The notes: a model not told the origin generated them from the letters alone. A stretch of 15,995 nucleotides of DNA from CAZBBC01 sp964489835 (GCA_964489835.1 CAZBBC010000111.1:1-15995), one strand, 5' to 3'; shown: positions 1 to 8,413, counted from the stretch's first letter. Program-made: numbers and translations.

Positions 1-392
1 GGTTTGATTTTGTAAGATTTAATGCTAAAATAGCGCAGAATCTGTTTTCGGTTGGCAGCCAGGCTACATCCCAAACCGGTCTTTATGCCCAAAACTACAG
101 GAGTGCCTTTATTCCATATGCATTTTTGATTCAGAGTTCAGAATTTACACTCGGTAAATATCTCACCCAGAATCTTTATTTTACATATACCGGTCAGGTT
201 GTAGCCTCTGCCTATGAAAACCAAAGTGAATTTAATTTAAATCATTCATTGGGATTGGAATATCGTTTTTTTAAGAACCTTTTATTCGAATTTGAGTATG
301 ATAGAGAAACATTGCAAATTTATCATATTTATAATGATAAATCGTATCAAGAAGATTTTAAGGTTCGGTTCAGATACTCATTCTCATTTTAA
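1..392 (+). CDS. tamB: TamB C-terminal end (translocation/assembly module, DUF490), 5'-truncated by window
   Basis: The frame is open from base 3 to a TAA at 390-392, giving the last 129 residues of a protein that starts upstream. The segment is all beta: alternating aromatic and polar strands, a GKYLTQNLYFTYTG motif, then LGLEYRFFKNLLFEFEYD, ending in the aromatic RFRYSFSF. This matches the end of the TamB/DUF490 domain, where a 'GKYLTPRLYVSY...' strand and a final 'F-x-F/Y' strand are typical. TamB is an inner-membrane-anchored, periplasm-spanning protein of the AsmA-like family; in Proteobacteria it works with TamA, an Omp85 protein, and is linked to lipid transport and outer-membrane protein assembly. 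Here bamA follows after only 14 bp, so it is probably co-transcribed with the main Omp85 protein. Only the C-terminus is visible, so the family call rests on that pattern and the context. Confidence 0.75.
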   Translation, partial: FDFVRFNAKIAQNLFSVGSQATSQTGLYAQNYRSAFIPYAFLIQSSEFTLGKYLTQNLYFTYTGQVVASAYENQSEFNLNHSLGLEYRFFKNLLFEFEYDRETLQIYHIYNDKSYQEDFKVRFRYSFSF

Positions 393-406
393 TCTGGAGG
401 ATTTAC

Positions 407-2731
407 GTGTTTAGGCGTTTATTTATAATTATTTTATTATTGGGAGTTGCCGGCATATCCCACAGTCAGGTTAGAAAAATTAAAATTGCATCAATTGTCG
501 TCGAGGGAAATAAAAAATCTGAAGCCAGTACGATTCGTTTAAATTCCGGTTTAATGGTTGGAAACGATATCTCTGGGGAGGATATTCAGCAGGCGATTAA
601 AAATCTCTGGTCCCTGAAACTTTTTTCAGACATACAAATATTTGCCGCAAATCAGACACAAAGCGGTCTGGACTTAATTATCAAAGTAAAAGAGTATCCC
701 CGTCTTGGAAAAGTCGAAATTTCCGGTAGTGATGAAATCGAAATTGAAGAAATTGAAGATGAGATTTCGGTCTATCGTGGGATGGTAGTTACGCCTTTCA
801 AATTATTTAAGATCCATAAATCGATTACAAAATTATATTCCAGTGAAGGATTTCTACTGGCCAAGATAAAAGTAGACACCGCGAAGGTATCTCCTGGCAT
901 TGTAAATATTTCGATTGACATCGAGGAGGGAGAAGAAGTACAAATCGAGAAAATATATATTCACGGTAACAAAGACTTTGAGGCAGAGGATCTGATCGAT
1001 GCCATGGAGGATACGCAAGAGGATACATGGTGGCGTTCCGCGGATTTTGACCAGAAGAAGTTTGATGCGGATAAAGAAAGAATCGTTATGTATTGTAAGG
1101 AAAATGGCCACCGTGATGCGGAAGTGCTTCGCGATTCAGTGTATTATAGTACTGATGGTAAAAATATATTTATAGATATCTGGATCTACGAAGGGCCAAA
1201 ATATTACTTTGGAAAAATTGATTTTTCAGGGAATACAATATTCACCAAGTTAGAAATGGCAGAAGTGCTCGATATTCAAAGCGGTGATAGTTATGATCAG
1301 GTAAAATATAACGAAGGCATTACCGAAGGACTTCAAAAAATGTATTATAATCAGGGCTATTTGTTTGCCCAGATAAATCCGCGGGAAATGCCGGTAGCAG
1401 TGGATACGCTTGATATAACGTTCAATATCAACGAAGGTCATGTGGTTGCTGTGAAAGAAATCAATATTATAGGCAATACAAAAACCCATGAGAAAGTTAT
1501 CCGCCGGGAATTCAGATTGCAACCTGGTGATATTTTCAACAGTGCAAGACTGGAACGCTCTATCAGGGATATATCAATCCTGAATTATTTCAGCAATGTT
1601 CTCCCTAACGTTTTATTGATAGAAGATGATCAAAAACATGTAAACCTGGAAGTTGCCGTTGAGGAAAAATCAACGGACATGGCAAATATGTCAGCCGGGT
1701 ATAGTCAGAGGGATGGAATTATCGGAAGTCTCGGATTGGCTTTTAATAACTTCTCAATGTCTCATCCTTTCAGCGGCGGTGATGGTCAGCGACTTTCATT
1801 TGATTGGCAATTCGGAAGGGTTTACCGCTCCATTTCAGTTAGTTTTACTGAACCGTGGTTGTTGAACACCCCGACACTTGTAGGTTTCTCCATATTTAAT
1901 ACCCGATCCGGCGGCGGGTATTATCCCTGGGACAGTCAAAATGTGGGTGGATCTGTTCATATTGGACGAAGGTTTTATTGGCCGGATAATTTTTTCAGGG
2001 GTGACTGGATTATCAGATATTCTAATAATACTATTTCCAATATCCGCGATCCTGAATTGTTGCAAAGCTATCTTCGATATGGAGGGTATAATGATGTTAA
2101 ACAGTTAAGTGTAACACAGATTATTTCCCGTGATAGCAGGAATCAACCGGAGTTCCCGACGAATGGCTCGGTTCATTCGCTTTCCTTTCAGCTATCCGGT
2201 GGTCCTTTCGGAGGGGATGCCCATTATATTAAAAGTATATTTAATATGGAGTGGTTCATTCCTCTTCCATTCAGTTTTGTGCTGTACTCGAAAAATATGT
2301 ACGGTGTTCTCGAAAATATCAGAAAAAATTCAGTCATTCTTTTTGGCGAATATTTTTATCTTGGAGGCAGTGGACTGGGTTTTGCCGAGAGTTTGAGAGG
2401 ATATGATGATGGACAGGTTGGTCCACTGACCTTATCCGGGAACCCTATTGGTGGTAAAGCAATGGTTAAAAATAGTATCGAGCTAAGATTTCCAATTTCT
2501 CCAAACCCGACAATTTTTGGATTATTTTTCATGGAAGGCGGTAATAGCTGGGAAACGATCGGAGAGACCGACCCATTTGATCTGAAACGCTCTGTGGGTA
2601 TGGGAATCCGTCTCTTTATGCCTATGATTGGAATCATTGGTATAGATTTTGGCTATGGATTCGATCATATCTCGCCAACAGGTCAACGGGAAGGTCAATG
2701 GAAAGTGCATTTTCAATTTGGAAAATTTTAG
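407..2731 (+). CDS. bamA: BamA, outer-membrane protein assembly factor (Omp85)
   Basis: This 774-aa protein is the central subunit of the BAM machine, which folds beta-barrel proteins into the outer membrane. It starts at a GTG preceded by CTGGAGG (394-400), with a signal peptide at residues 1-21 (MFRR, hydrophobic core, SHSQ). Five POTRA repeats follow, each opening with a 'V-x-x-I-x-I-x-G-N' strand: near residues 24, 98, 178, 266 and 346. The barrel runs from about 420 to 774. It contains the Omp85 lid-loop motif RGY near residue 664 (LRGYDDG) and ends in phenylalanine (QFGKF), as a barrel substrate should. Length is close to the family norm (E. coli 810 aa). tamB upstream and skp downstream match the classical bamA-skp-lpxD neighbourhood. 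With five POTRAs and this context I prefer BamA over TamA. Confidence 0.95.
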   Translation: MFRRLFIIILLLGVAGISHSQVRKIKIASIVVEGNKKSEASTIRLNSGLMVGNDISGEDIQQAIKNLWSLKLFSDIQIFAANQTQSGLDLIIKVKEYPRLGKVEISGSDEIEIEEIEDEISVYRGMVVTPFKLFKIHKSITKLYSSEGFLLAKIKVDTAKVSPGIVNISIDIEEGEEVQIEKIYIHGNKDFEAEDLIDAMEDTQEDTWWRSADFDQKKFDADKERIVMYCKENGHRDAEVLRDSVYYSTDGKNIFIDIWIYEGPKYYFGKIDFSGNTIFTKLEMAEVLDIQSGDSYDQVKYNEGITEGLQKMYYNQGYLFAQINPREMPVAVDTLDITFNINEGHVVAVKEINIIGNTKTHEKVIRREFRLQPGDIFNSARLERSIRDISILNYFSNVLPNVLLIEDDQKHVNLEVAVEEKSTDMANMSAGYSQRDGIIGSLGLAFNNFSMSHPFSGGDGQRLSFDWQFGRVYRSISVSFTEPWLLNTPTLVGFSIFNTRSGGGYYPWDSQNVGGSVHIGRRFYWPDNFFRGDWIIRYSNNTISNIRDPELLQSYLRYGGYNDVKQLSVTQIISRDSRNQPEFPTNGSVHSLSFQLSGGPFGGDAHYIKSIFNMEWFIPLPFSFVLYSKNMYGVLENIRKNSVILFGEYFYLGGSGLGFAESLRGYDDGQVGPLTLSGNPIGGKAMVKNSIELRFPISPNPTIFGLFFMEGGNSWETIGETDPFDLKRSVGMGIRLFMPMIGIIGIDFGYGFDHISPTGQREGQWKVHFQFGKF

Positions 2732-2810
2732 TTAATTAGATAAATTTAAATTTTATTATAAAAATATTTTTGGATTTTGGTGATAAAGAATCAAATGGTA
2801 TGGAACATAA

Positions 2811-2829
2811 ATATCATATAATTTATTTT
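2811..2829 (+). promoter_or_regulatory. Candidate promoter for skp-lpxD-lpxC/fabZ-lpxA
   Basis: The 115-bp bamA-skp gap is very AT-rich and contains a perfect TATAAT at 2817-2822. The best -35 is weak: ATGGTA at 2795-2800, 3 of 6 matches with a 16-bp spacer. Transcription from about 2829 would give an 18-nt leader to the skp start. There is no terminator-like hairpin after bamA, so read-through from bamA is equally possible. Promoter consensus in the host group is uncertain. Confidence 0.3.
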
Positions 2830-2846
2830 AGACAAAGGAGGCAGTT

Positions 2847-3383
2847 TTGAAACGAATGACGTTAATGTTGAGTATTCTCTTTATCCTTGGCATGATATCG
2901 GTTGGTCATGCACAACTAAAAATCGGGTATGTTGATTCGCAAAAAATTCTTACGCAGTTCCAGGAGGCCGTTGATGCACAAAACAAACTGGAGGGAATCA
3001 GAAATCAGTATCAGGCGGAATATGAGGGAAAAGTCAGAGAATATCAAGGATTAGCACAGGAGATTGAATCTCAAAGTCTTTTACTCAGTGAAGAAAAGAA
3101 AAAAGAAAAGCTGCGCCTATTACAAGAAAAAGCCACAGAAATTGATAAATATAAATATGAAAAACTCAATCCGGAGGGTGGTGAATTCTATCGTAAAAAC
3201 CAGGAGCTCTTCCAACCGATCATTAAAAAGATCAATGAAGCGATCAGTAAATTAGGTGCTGAAGAGGAATACGATATAATTCTGGATGCCTCATCCGGTG
3301 CTCTCCTGCATGCATTGCCTAAATACGACCTCACCAGTCGCATTTTAGAAGAGCTTAATAAGGGCGTTTCTGTCTCTAAATAA
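2847..3383 (+). CDS. skp: Skp/OmpH family periplasmic chaperone
   Basis: This 178-aa protein is a Skp-type holdase, which trimerises in the periplasm and carries unfolded outer-membrane proteins from Sec to BamA. Residues 1-22 are a signal peptide (MKRMTLMLSILFILGMISVG, then HAQ). The conserved first strand LKIGYVDSQKIL follows, then a long charged coiled-coil arm (about residues 40-110, rich in E, K and Q), and a return to the body with YDIILDASSGALLH, the usual 'DLVLD' strand of the family. The start is TTG at 2847, chosen because AGGAGG (2836-2841) sits 5 nt upstream; an in-frame ATG at 2856 is too far from that site and would trim the positive N-region. lpxD begins 12 bp after the stop. 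Confidence 0.93.
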   Translation: MKRMTLMLSILFILGMISVGHAQLKIGYVDSQKILTQFQEAVDAQNKLEGIRNQYQAEYEGKVREYQGLAQEIESQSLLLSEEKKKEKLRLLQEKATEIDKYKYEKLNPEGGEFYRKNQELFQPIIKKINEAISKLGAEEEYDIILDASSGALLHALPKYDLTSRILEELNKGVSVSK

Positions 3384-3395
3384 GTTATCCTGCAT

Positions 3396-4460
3396 ATGAA
3401 ATTAGCTGAAATTGCTGAATTTCTGCAAGGTGAATTGGTCGGTAATCCTGAGGTTCAAATTAATGGCCTGGCGAAAATTCAAACCGCGGAGCCAGGTCAA
3501 TTAACCTTTCTTGCCAATCCAAAGTATATTAAATATCTAGGATCAACGAAGGCCTCTGCTGTTCTGATTGCCGAAGACCAGCCGGCACCCGCTATTGCAC
3601 ATATAATAGTGAAAGATCCTTACCTGGCTTTCCTGGAAATATTAAATATTTATTATCCGGCAAAGGACCCAGATTTTGAGGGAGTACATCCCACCGCCAT
3701 TGTTGCTGACTCTGCTTCCATAGGTGAAAATAGTAGCATCGGACCCAATGTATATATTGGTAAATCGGTGGTGATTGGGGAGAATACGGTAATTTATCCG
3801 AACTGTGTTATTCTGGAAAATGTGCACATTGGAAGAAATTGCCGTCTATACCCGTGTGTTTCGGTTAGAGAAGGGTGCAGGATCGGAGACCAGGTAATTA
3901 TACATGATAGTACCGTCGTTGGTAGTGATGGGTTTGGATTTGCACCGAAAGGTGAAAAATATAATAAAATTCCCCAAATGGGAATTGTTGTCATTGAGGA
4001 TGATGTTGAAATTGGGGCGAATTCAGTAATCGACCGGGCCACCCTGGGTGAAACGATCATCAAAAAGGGATGTAAAATTGATAATCTTGTACAGATTGCA
4101 CATAATGTCCTCATCGGTGAAAATACAATTATAGCTGCCCAAACGGGAGTCTCCGGTAGTACTATCATTGGAAAACATGTCACCCTGGCGGGTCAGGTGG
4201 GCGTCGTCGGTCATGTGGAAATAGGAGATGATGTTATCGTAGCAGCCCAGAGTGGCATATCAAAAAATGTACCGCCAGGGGAAGTTTGGTTTGGTTATCC
4301 GGCTTTACCGATTATGAAACAAAAGAAAATTGAGGCGAGTTTACGCCATTTGCCTGATATGATAAAAAAAATAAAAGCACTAACAAATGAGATCAAAGAA
4401 CTAAAAAAACAGGTAAATCTTTTAGGTGGGGGAGATGAGCGACAGACAAAAGACAATTAA
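3396..4460 (+). CDS. lpxD: LpxD, UDP-3-O-(3-hydroxyacyl)glucosamine N-acyltransferase
   Basis: LpxD does the third lipid A step, moving an (R)-3-hydroxyacyl chain from ACP to the 2-amino group of UDP-3-O-acyl-glucosamine in the cytoplasm. The 354-aa sequence has an N-terminal nucleotide-binding domain (residues 1-95, with LTFLANPKY) and a left-handed beta-helix of hexapeptide repeats (about 98-295; IGENSSIGPNVYIG, VVIGENTVIYPN). The family signature VQIAHNVLIGENTIIAAQ holds the catalytic base, here H236 (E. coli H239). The C-terminal helix (315-342) matches the ACP-binding extension. The ATG lies 12 bp after the skp stop with no clear Shine-Dalgarno, so translation is probably coupled to skp. 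The 3' end overlaps lpxC-fabZ by 26 bp in another frame. Confidence 0.95.
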   Translation: MKLAEIAEFLQGELVGNPEVQINGLAKIQTAEPGQLTFLANPKYIKYLGSTKASAVLIAEDQPAPAIAHIIVKDPYLAFLEILNIYYPAKDPDFEGVHPTAIVADSASIGENSSIGPNVYIGKSVVIGENTVIYPNCVILENVHIGRNCRLYPCVSVREGCRIGDQVIIHDSTVVGSDGFGFAPKGEKYNKIPQMGIVVIEDDVEIGANSVIDRATLGETIIKKGCKIDNLVQIAHNVLIGENTIIAAQTGVSGSTIIGKHVTLAGQVGVVGHVEIGDDVIVAAQSGISKNVPPGEVWFGYPALPIMKQKKIEASLRHLPDMIKKIKALTNEIKELKKQVNLLGGGDERQTKDN

Positions 4461-5847
4461 GAAAGCTATCTCATATAGTGGCCGTGGACTGCATACAGGA
4501 ACGGATACTACCTTAACCTTTAAACCGGCACCTGAGAATTATGGTGTTAAATTCGTCCGTGTTGATCTTGAGAATCAACCGGAGATCGATGCAATTGTTG
4601 ATAATGTCCAGCAGGATATCTCTATTGATAGTTTACGGGGGACAACTATTGCTAGTAACGGTGCCCACGTTCATACGATAGAACACGTCCTCGCTGCAAT
4701 TTATGGACTGGGAATTGATAATATTAGAATTGAGATCAACGCAAACGAACCGCCCATTGGTGATGGAAGTGCCATGCCATTTGTTCATAAATTGATTGAA
4801 GCAGGTGTTGAGGAACAGAATGAAGCTAAAGACTATGTAGTCATCGAAGAACCACTTTCTTACCGCGATGAGCAGAGAGGGATTGAATTTGCAGCCCTGC
4901 CAACCGATGATTATCGCGTCACGGTAATGATCGATTATAAAAATCCGGCGCTGGGTAGTCAGCATAGCGGATTGTTTTCTCTTGAAAAAGAATTTATAAC
5001 AGAATTTGCACCGGCCCGCACTTTCTGCTTTTTGCATGAGGTAGAATCCCTGCTTAATGATGGCCATATAAAAGGAGGAGATATTGATTCTGCCATTGTT
5101 ATCGTCGATCGTGAACTAAGTGATAAAGAGATTGATTATCTTAAGAAGAAACTGGACATCAAATCGGAAATCAAACTTGGCCCCAGCGGCGGTCTGCTAA
5201 ATGATAAGCCACTTCGATTCAAGAATGAACCATGTCGTCATAAATTGCTGGACCTGATCGGAGATCTGGCTCTGGTGGGAGCCCCTATTAAGGCCCAGAT
5301 ATTGGCAGCAAGGCCCGGACACCAGAGTAATATAGAATTTGCCAGGATGATCAGGGCCATCTATAAAAAACAAAAAATTACTAAAAGATATCGTGATGTT
5401 GCCACAAAAGGCGTTATTTTTGATATTACAGCCATTCAGAAGATTCTTCCTCATCGATATCCTTTCTTATTAATAGATAGTGTGACAGAATTCGAACCGG
5501 GAAAAAGAATTGTCGGTCTAAAGAATGTAACGATGAATGAACCATTTTTTACCGGACATTTTCCCGGGAGACCGGTGATGCCCGGTGTATTACTCATAGA
5601 GGCGATGGCACAGACGGGTGGAATTCTACTGCTAAAAGACGATGAGGATGTCGGGAATAAATTGGTTTTTTTTATGAGTATTGACAATGTAAAATTCCGG
5701 AAAACGGTAATTCCCGGGGATCAATTAGTTATGGAAATGACCATGCTTAAGGCCCGGCGTAATACATTTAAAATGGCTGGTAGAACCTATGTAAAAGGCG
5801 AACTTGTCTGTGAAGCTGAAATGCTGGCCGGTATTGTGGATCGATAA
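4435..5847 (+). CDS. lpxC/fabZ: LpxC-FabZ fusion: UDP-3-O-acyl-GlcNAc deacetylase / 3-hydroxyacyl-ACP dehydratase
   Basis: This is a bifunctional 470-aa enzyme. Residues about 6-310 are LpxC, the zinc deacetylase that commits UDP-3-O-acyl-GlcNAc to lipid A. The motifs SGRGLHTG and HVHTIEHVLAA are clear, with zinc ligands H84, H269 and D273 (RHKLLDLIGD), glutamate E83, and H296 in RPGHQSN. Residues about 327-470 are FabZ, which dehydrates (R)-3-hydroxyacyl-ACP for fatty-acid elongation: LPHRYPFLLID, then GHFPGRPVMPGVLLIEAMAQ with catalytic H375 and E389. Both active sites look intact and the linker is only about 15 residues. I chose the ATG at 4435, with AGGTGG at 4424-4429; an in-frame GTG at 4426 would add three residues but overlaps that ribosome site. 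Such fusions are known in Bacteroidota and relatives. The gene sits inside lpxD-lpxA. Confidence 0.95.
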   Translation: MSDRQKTIKKAISYSGRGLHTGTDTTLTFKPAPENYGVKFVRVDLENQPEIDAIVDNVQQDISIDSLRGTTIASNGAHVHTIEHVLAAIYGLGIDNIRIEINANEPPIGDGSAMPFVHKLIEAGVEEQNEAKDYVVIEEPLSYRDEQRGIEFAALPTDDYRVTVMIDYKNPALGSQHSGLFSLEKEFITEFAPARTFCFLHEVESLLNDGHIKGGDIDSAIVIVDRELSDKEIDYLKKKLDIKSEIKLGPSGGLLNDKPLRFKNEPCRHKLLDLIGDLALVGAPIKAQILAARPGHQSNIEFARMIRAIYKKQKITKRYRDVATKGVIFDITAIQKILPHRYPFLLIDSVTEFEPGKRIVGLKNVTMNEPFFTGHFPGRPVMPGVLLIEAMAQTGGILLLKDDEDVGNKLVFFMSIDNVKFRKTVIPGDQLVMEMTMLKARRNTFKMAGRTYVKGELVCEAEMLAGIVDR

Positions 5848-5878
5848 ATATACTATTTAAACGGTAGATTGAAGAACG

Positions 5879-6649
5879 ATGGAAATTCATAACACCGCAT
5901 TGGTGAGTTCAAAAGCGAAAATTGGAACTGATGTGATCATTGGACCATATGCAATTATTGAGGATGAAGTTGAAATTGAAAATGGTTCAGTAATCGGCTC
6001 TAATGTACTCATTGCCAACGGTACAACGATAGGCAAAAATTGCAAAATATATCATAGCGCGGTTTTAGGCACGGTTCCGCAGGATCTTAAATTTGGTGGA
6101 GAAAAGACCACACTAGAGATAGGTGATAATACAACCATTCGCGAATTTGTCACTATGAATCGCGGTACGACGGATCATTGGAGAACGATTGTCGGTAGCG
6201 ATTGTTTGTTCATGGCCTACTCACACGTTGCACATGATTGTGCCATTGGAAATCATGTTATCATTGCAAATTCGGTAAATATGGCGGGTCATGTTACCAT
6301 AGACGATTTTGTGGGTATCGGGGGTATATGTCCGATTCATCAGTTTGTTCGGATTGGGAAACATACGTTTATTGGCGGTGGATATCGTATACCAAAAGAT
6401 GTACCGCCTTATATTCTCGCCATGGGCGATCCTTTACGATACGGAGGTTTGAACAGGGTAGGCCTTCTTAGGCGTGGATTTTCCGAAGAGACACTAAGAA
6501 TCATAAAAAAAACATATAAAATAATTTATACTTCAAACCTCATTGTAAAAGAAGCTTTGAAAAAAGTTGAAGAGGAAATCGAGCCAATCACTGAGGTCAG
6601 AGAAATTCTCACGTTTTTCCGAGGCAGTGAGCGTGGTGTTATTCGATAA
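5879..6649 (+). CDS. lpxA: LpxA, acyl-ACP--UDP-N-acetylglucosamine O-acyltransferase
   Basis: LpxA carries out the first lipid A reaction, transferring a 3-hydroxyacyl chain from ACP to the 3-OH of UDP-GlcNAc. The 256-aa length is near the norm (E. coli 262). Hexapeptide repeats fill residues 1-185, followed by a helical C-terminus ending FRGSERGVIR (E. coli ARSTRGLIR). Recognition motifs include GTVPQDLKF, REFVTMNRGT, SHVAHDCAIGNHVIIAN with catalytic H119 (E. coli H125), GHVTIDDF, IHQF and PKDVPPYILAMGDP. The chain-length 'ruler' position (E. coli G173) aligns by eye with G167, which suggests a fairly long acyl chain rather than C10-C12; this is inference. The gene starts 31 bp after lpxC-fabZ with only a weak purine-rich ribosome site (TTGAAGAACG). 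No lpxB is seen in the window. Confidence 0.95.
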   Translation: MEIHNTALVSSKAKIGTDVIIGPYAIIEDEVEIENGSVIGSNVLIANGTTIGKNCKIYHSAVLGTVPQDLKFGGEKTTLEIGDNTTIREFVTMNRGTTDHWRTIVGSDCLFMAYSHVAHDCAIGNHVIIANSVNMAGHVTIDDFVGIGGICPIHQFVRIGKHTFIGGGYRIPKDVPPYILAMGDPLRYGGLNRVGLLRRGFSEETLRIIKKTYKIIYTSNLIVKEALKKVEEEIEPITEVREILTFFRGSERGVIR

Positions 6650-7451
6650 ACATCTCTCCTCATCCCTTAAGAAGATCCGATTCATACCTTTCAATAAATT
6701 CAACGGCCGTTTGAATATGGCCATTGACTATTATTTGTCATCCCTGTGCCTGATCCGGAACTCACCTATTCTTCGGTTTTATGGTTGGTCTCCTTTCTGT
6801 ATCTCCATTGGTTATCATCAGAAGGATCATCTCATTAATTATCAGAAGTTAAAATCGGATGGTTATGATTTTGTAAGAAGACCGACTGGCGGGCGGGCGA
6901 TTTTTCACGCAGAAGAATTAACCTACAGTGTTCTGTTTCCCCGGGATAGTATTGACCATCATCTTTTGTACGCATTTATTCACCAGGTTATTGCCGACAC
7001 ACTAAGACTCCTGGGATATCCCGTGGAATTGACGAATAATGATGAGAAATTGCCCGGTTTAACACATCGTCCGGATGATTTTCTATGCTTCACAAAGTCA
7101 GCACCAACCGAAATACAATTTAAAGGCAAAAAAGTAGTCGGCAGTGCCCAGAAAATTTTAAAAAAGACCGTTATACAGCATGGCTCGATTTTGATCGGAA
7201 AATCTCATAAAAAATTACCAGATTATCTGAGGATTGATGAGAATGAAAAAAATACCTTAGAAAAAGAACTGGCGAACAAAACGATTTGCTTACAGGAAAT
7301 AAAAAAAAATCGCATAAGTCCAGAAAAAATAATGATAAACATCGTAAATCAACTTGAATTGGTAAGTAACATTTCAGTATATTCCCTTGATCTGGATGAA
7401 AATGAACGGCGGTCTGCCCATAAATACATGAACAATTTTATCAGAAATTAA
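6633..7451 (+). CDS. LipM-like octanoyltransferase / lipoate-protein ligase family (BPL_LplA_LipB)
   Basis: This 272-aa cytoplasmic enzyme belongs to the biotin/lipoate protein ligase fold. Signature segments in order are NMAIDYYL (28-35), a first strand pair, RRPTGGRAIFHAEELTYSV (82-100), LCFTKSAPTEI (151-161) and GKKVVGSAQ (165-173) followed by HGSILIG. The cysteine C152, a few residues before the GSAQ motif, is where LipM-type octanoyl-ACP:protein transferases have their catalytic cysteine. I therefore favour an octanoyltransferase starting lipoate synthesis over an ATP-dependent lipoate ligase, but cannot exclude LipL-type amidotransfer. I chose the GTG at 6633 (6636 also possible) because CGAGG (6620-6624) lies 8 nt upstream; the open frame extends back to 6567 deep inside lpxA. 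The resulting 17-bp overlap with lpxA suggests coupled translation. A run of nine A's lies within the gene at 7301-7309. Confidence 0.8.
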   Translation: MVLFDKHLSSSLKKIRFIPFNKFNGRLNMAIDYYLSSLCLIRNSPILRFYGWSPFCISIGYHQKDHLINYQKLKSDGYDFVRRPTGGRAIFHAEELTYSVLFPRDSIDHHLLYAFIHQVIADTLRLLGYPVELTNNDEKLPGLTHRPDDFLCFTKSAPTEIQFKGKKVVGSAQKILKKTVIQHGSILIGKSHKKLPDYLRIDENEKNTLEKELANKTICLQEIKKNRISPEKIMINIVNQLELVSNISVYSLDLDENERRSAHKYMNNFIRN

Positions 7452-7472
7452 ATTTAGAATAAATCTTATCGT

Positions 7473-8336
7473 ATGAAAAAAAGTATTTTAATATATTTGG
7501 GTCTTATTTTCATCATCCCCTTTCAGGTTATTGCTCAGAATAATCTTGAAAATAATATCAGAGTAATGTTAAGTGATCCGTTGAAGGGAGCGAGCTATCT
7601 CAAAGGATATGTACAACCCCTGTCCACAGCATTTGGTATTAGCATGGGAGGATCGCTGTTTCATCGGGCCTATGTTAAAACATTTCCCCGGTTTGATATC
7701 GGTTTGAGTTATTCATATCTGAAAATACCGGAAGAGGTTAAAACTTTTTATTGGGGCGCTGAAGAATTTCCAACAGTGTTTGGAAGCAATCTCCGACAGT
7801 TACCAATAGTACCTGGAACTGAACTTTCCCAACTGGCCATCCCTCAATTGCAGTTAAATCTTGGTCTATTTGCAGATTTTGAGTTGATGGTTCGCGGATG
7901 GCGTCCGATTGAGAACGATAAGATCGGAAAAATTATCCTTTATGGGGCCGGCATCAAATATGGCTTGAGTGATTTAGTCTCCTCACCGGTATTCGAGATT
8001 GATCTCAGTGTACAGGTTTCCTATCATATCCTAACCGTGAGTGATTGGCTGGAAACGGGTACTTTTGGGATGAATATTCAGGTTTCTAAGAAACTTGCGC
8101 CCTTGCCCATCGGCCTTTATGTTGGTGTCGGTTATGAAGCGACATCGATGACAATAAAAACAGAAATGATTCCAAACATCGGAAACGATGCTATCGGTGA
8201 TGTGAAATTGAATGGCGAGAATGGTCCCAGAATTAATCTGGGGACAAGCTTTACACTTCATATCCTGATTTTTCATGTGGATTATAACATTGCTAAATTC
8301 AATTCATTTGCTGGCGGCGTAAAAGTAGGATTTTAA
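7473..8336 (+). CDS. Secreted beta-rich protein, probably outer-membrane barrel (DUF6588-like)
   Basis: No function can be assigned to this 287-aa protein. It has a clear signal peptide at residues 1-22 (MKKSILIYLGLIFIIPFQVI, then AQ). The rest alternates hydrophobic and polar residues in strand-like blocks: FGISMGGSLFH, RFDIGLSYSYLKI, LQLNLGLFADFELMVRGW, IILYGAGIKYGL, FEIDLSVQVSYHIL, LYVGVGYEATSM and a final GGVKVGF ending in phenylalanine. That pattern, with the GAGIKYGL segment and the LPIVPGTELSQLAIPQLQLNLG region, resembles DUF6588-type proteins of Bacteroidota and relatives; this comparison is from memory. It lies 21 bp after the lipM-like gene with no obvious Shine-Dalgarno, and would be a client of the BamA encoded upstream. 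The likely site is the outer membrane. Confidence 0.7.
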   Translation: MKKSILIYLGLIFIIPFQVIAQNNLENNIRVMLSDPLKGASYLKGYVQPLSTAFGISMGGSLFHRAYVKTFPRFDIGLSYSYLKIPEEVKTFYWGAEEFPTVFGSNLRQLPIVPGTELSQLAIPQLQLNLGLFADFELMVRGWRPIENDKIGKIILYGAGIKYGLSDLVSSPVFEIDLSVQVSYHILTVSDWLETGTFGMNIQVSKKLAPLPIGLYVGVGYEATSMTIKTEMIPNIGNDAIGDVKLNGENGPRINLGTSFTLHILIFHVDYNIAKFNSFAGGVKVGF

Positions 8337-8413
8337 ATAAAATTTAAGTAGAATTCTTATTTCTGCTTCAGCTCTGGTGTTAGATTAGGGCTTATTTTAT
8401 TGGAAAAACGGGA

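Noticed and set aside
3794..4183. Minus-strand open frame of 129 codons within lpxD
   Set aside because: It lies wholly opposite a well-supported lpxD, has no family resemblance and no ribosome site; it is a shadow of the coding strand.
5666..5673. T8 run in the FabZ half as a programmed frameshift
   Set aside because: The frame is continuous and the family sequence carries on normally; there is no stop or alternative product of note.
6567..6632. Upstream extension of the lipM-like frame into lpxA
   Set aside because: It would add 22 basic/serine-rich residues inside lpxA without a ribosome site; the GTG at 6633 has one and fits the family N-terminus.
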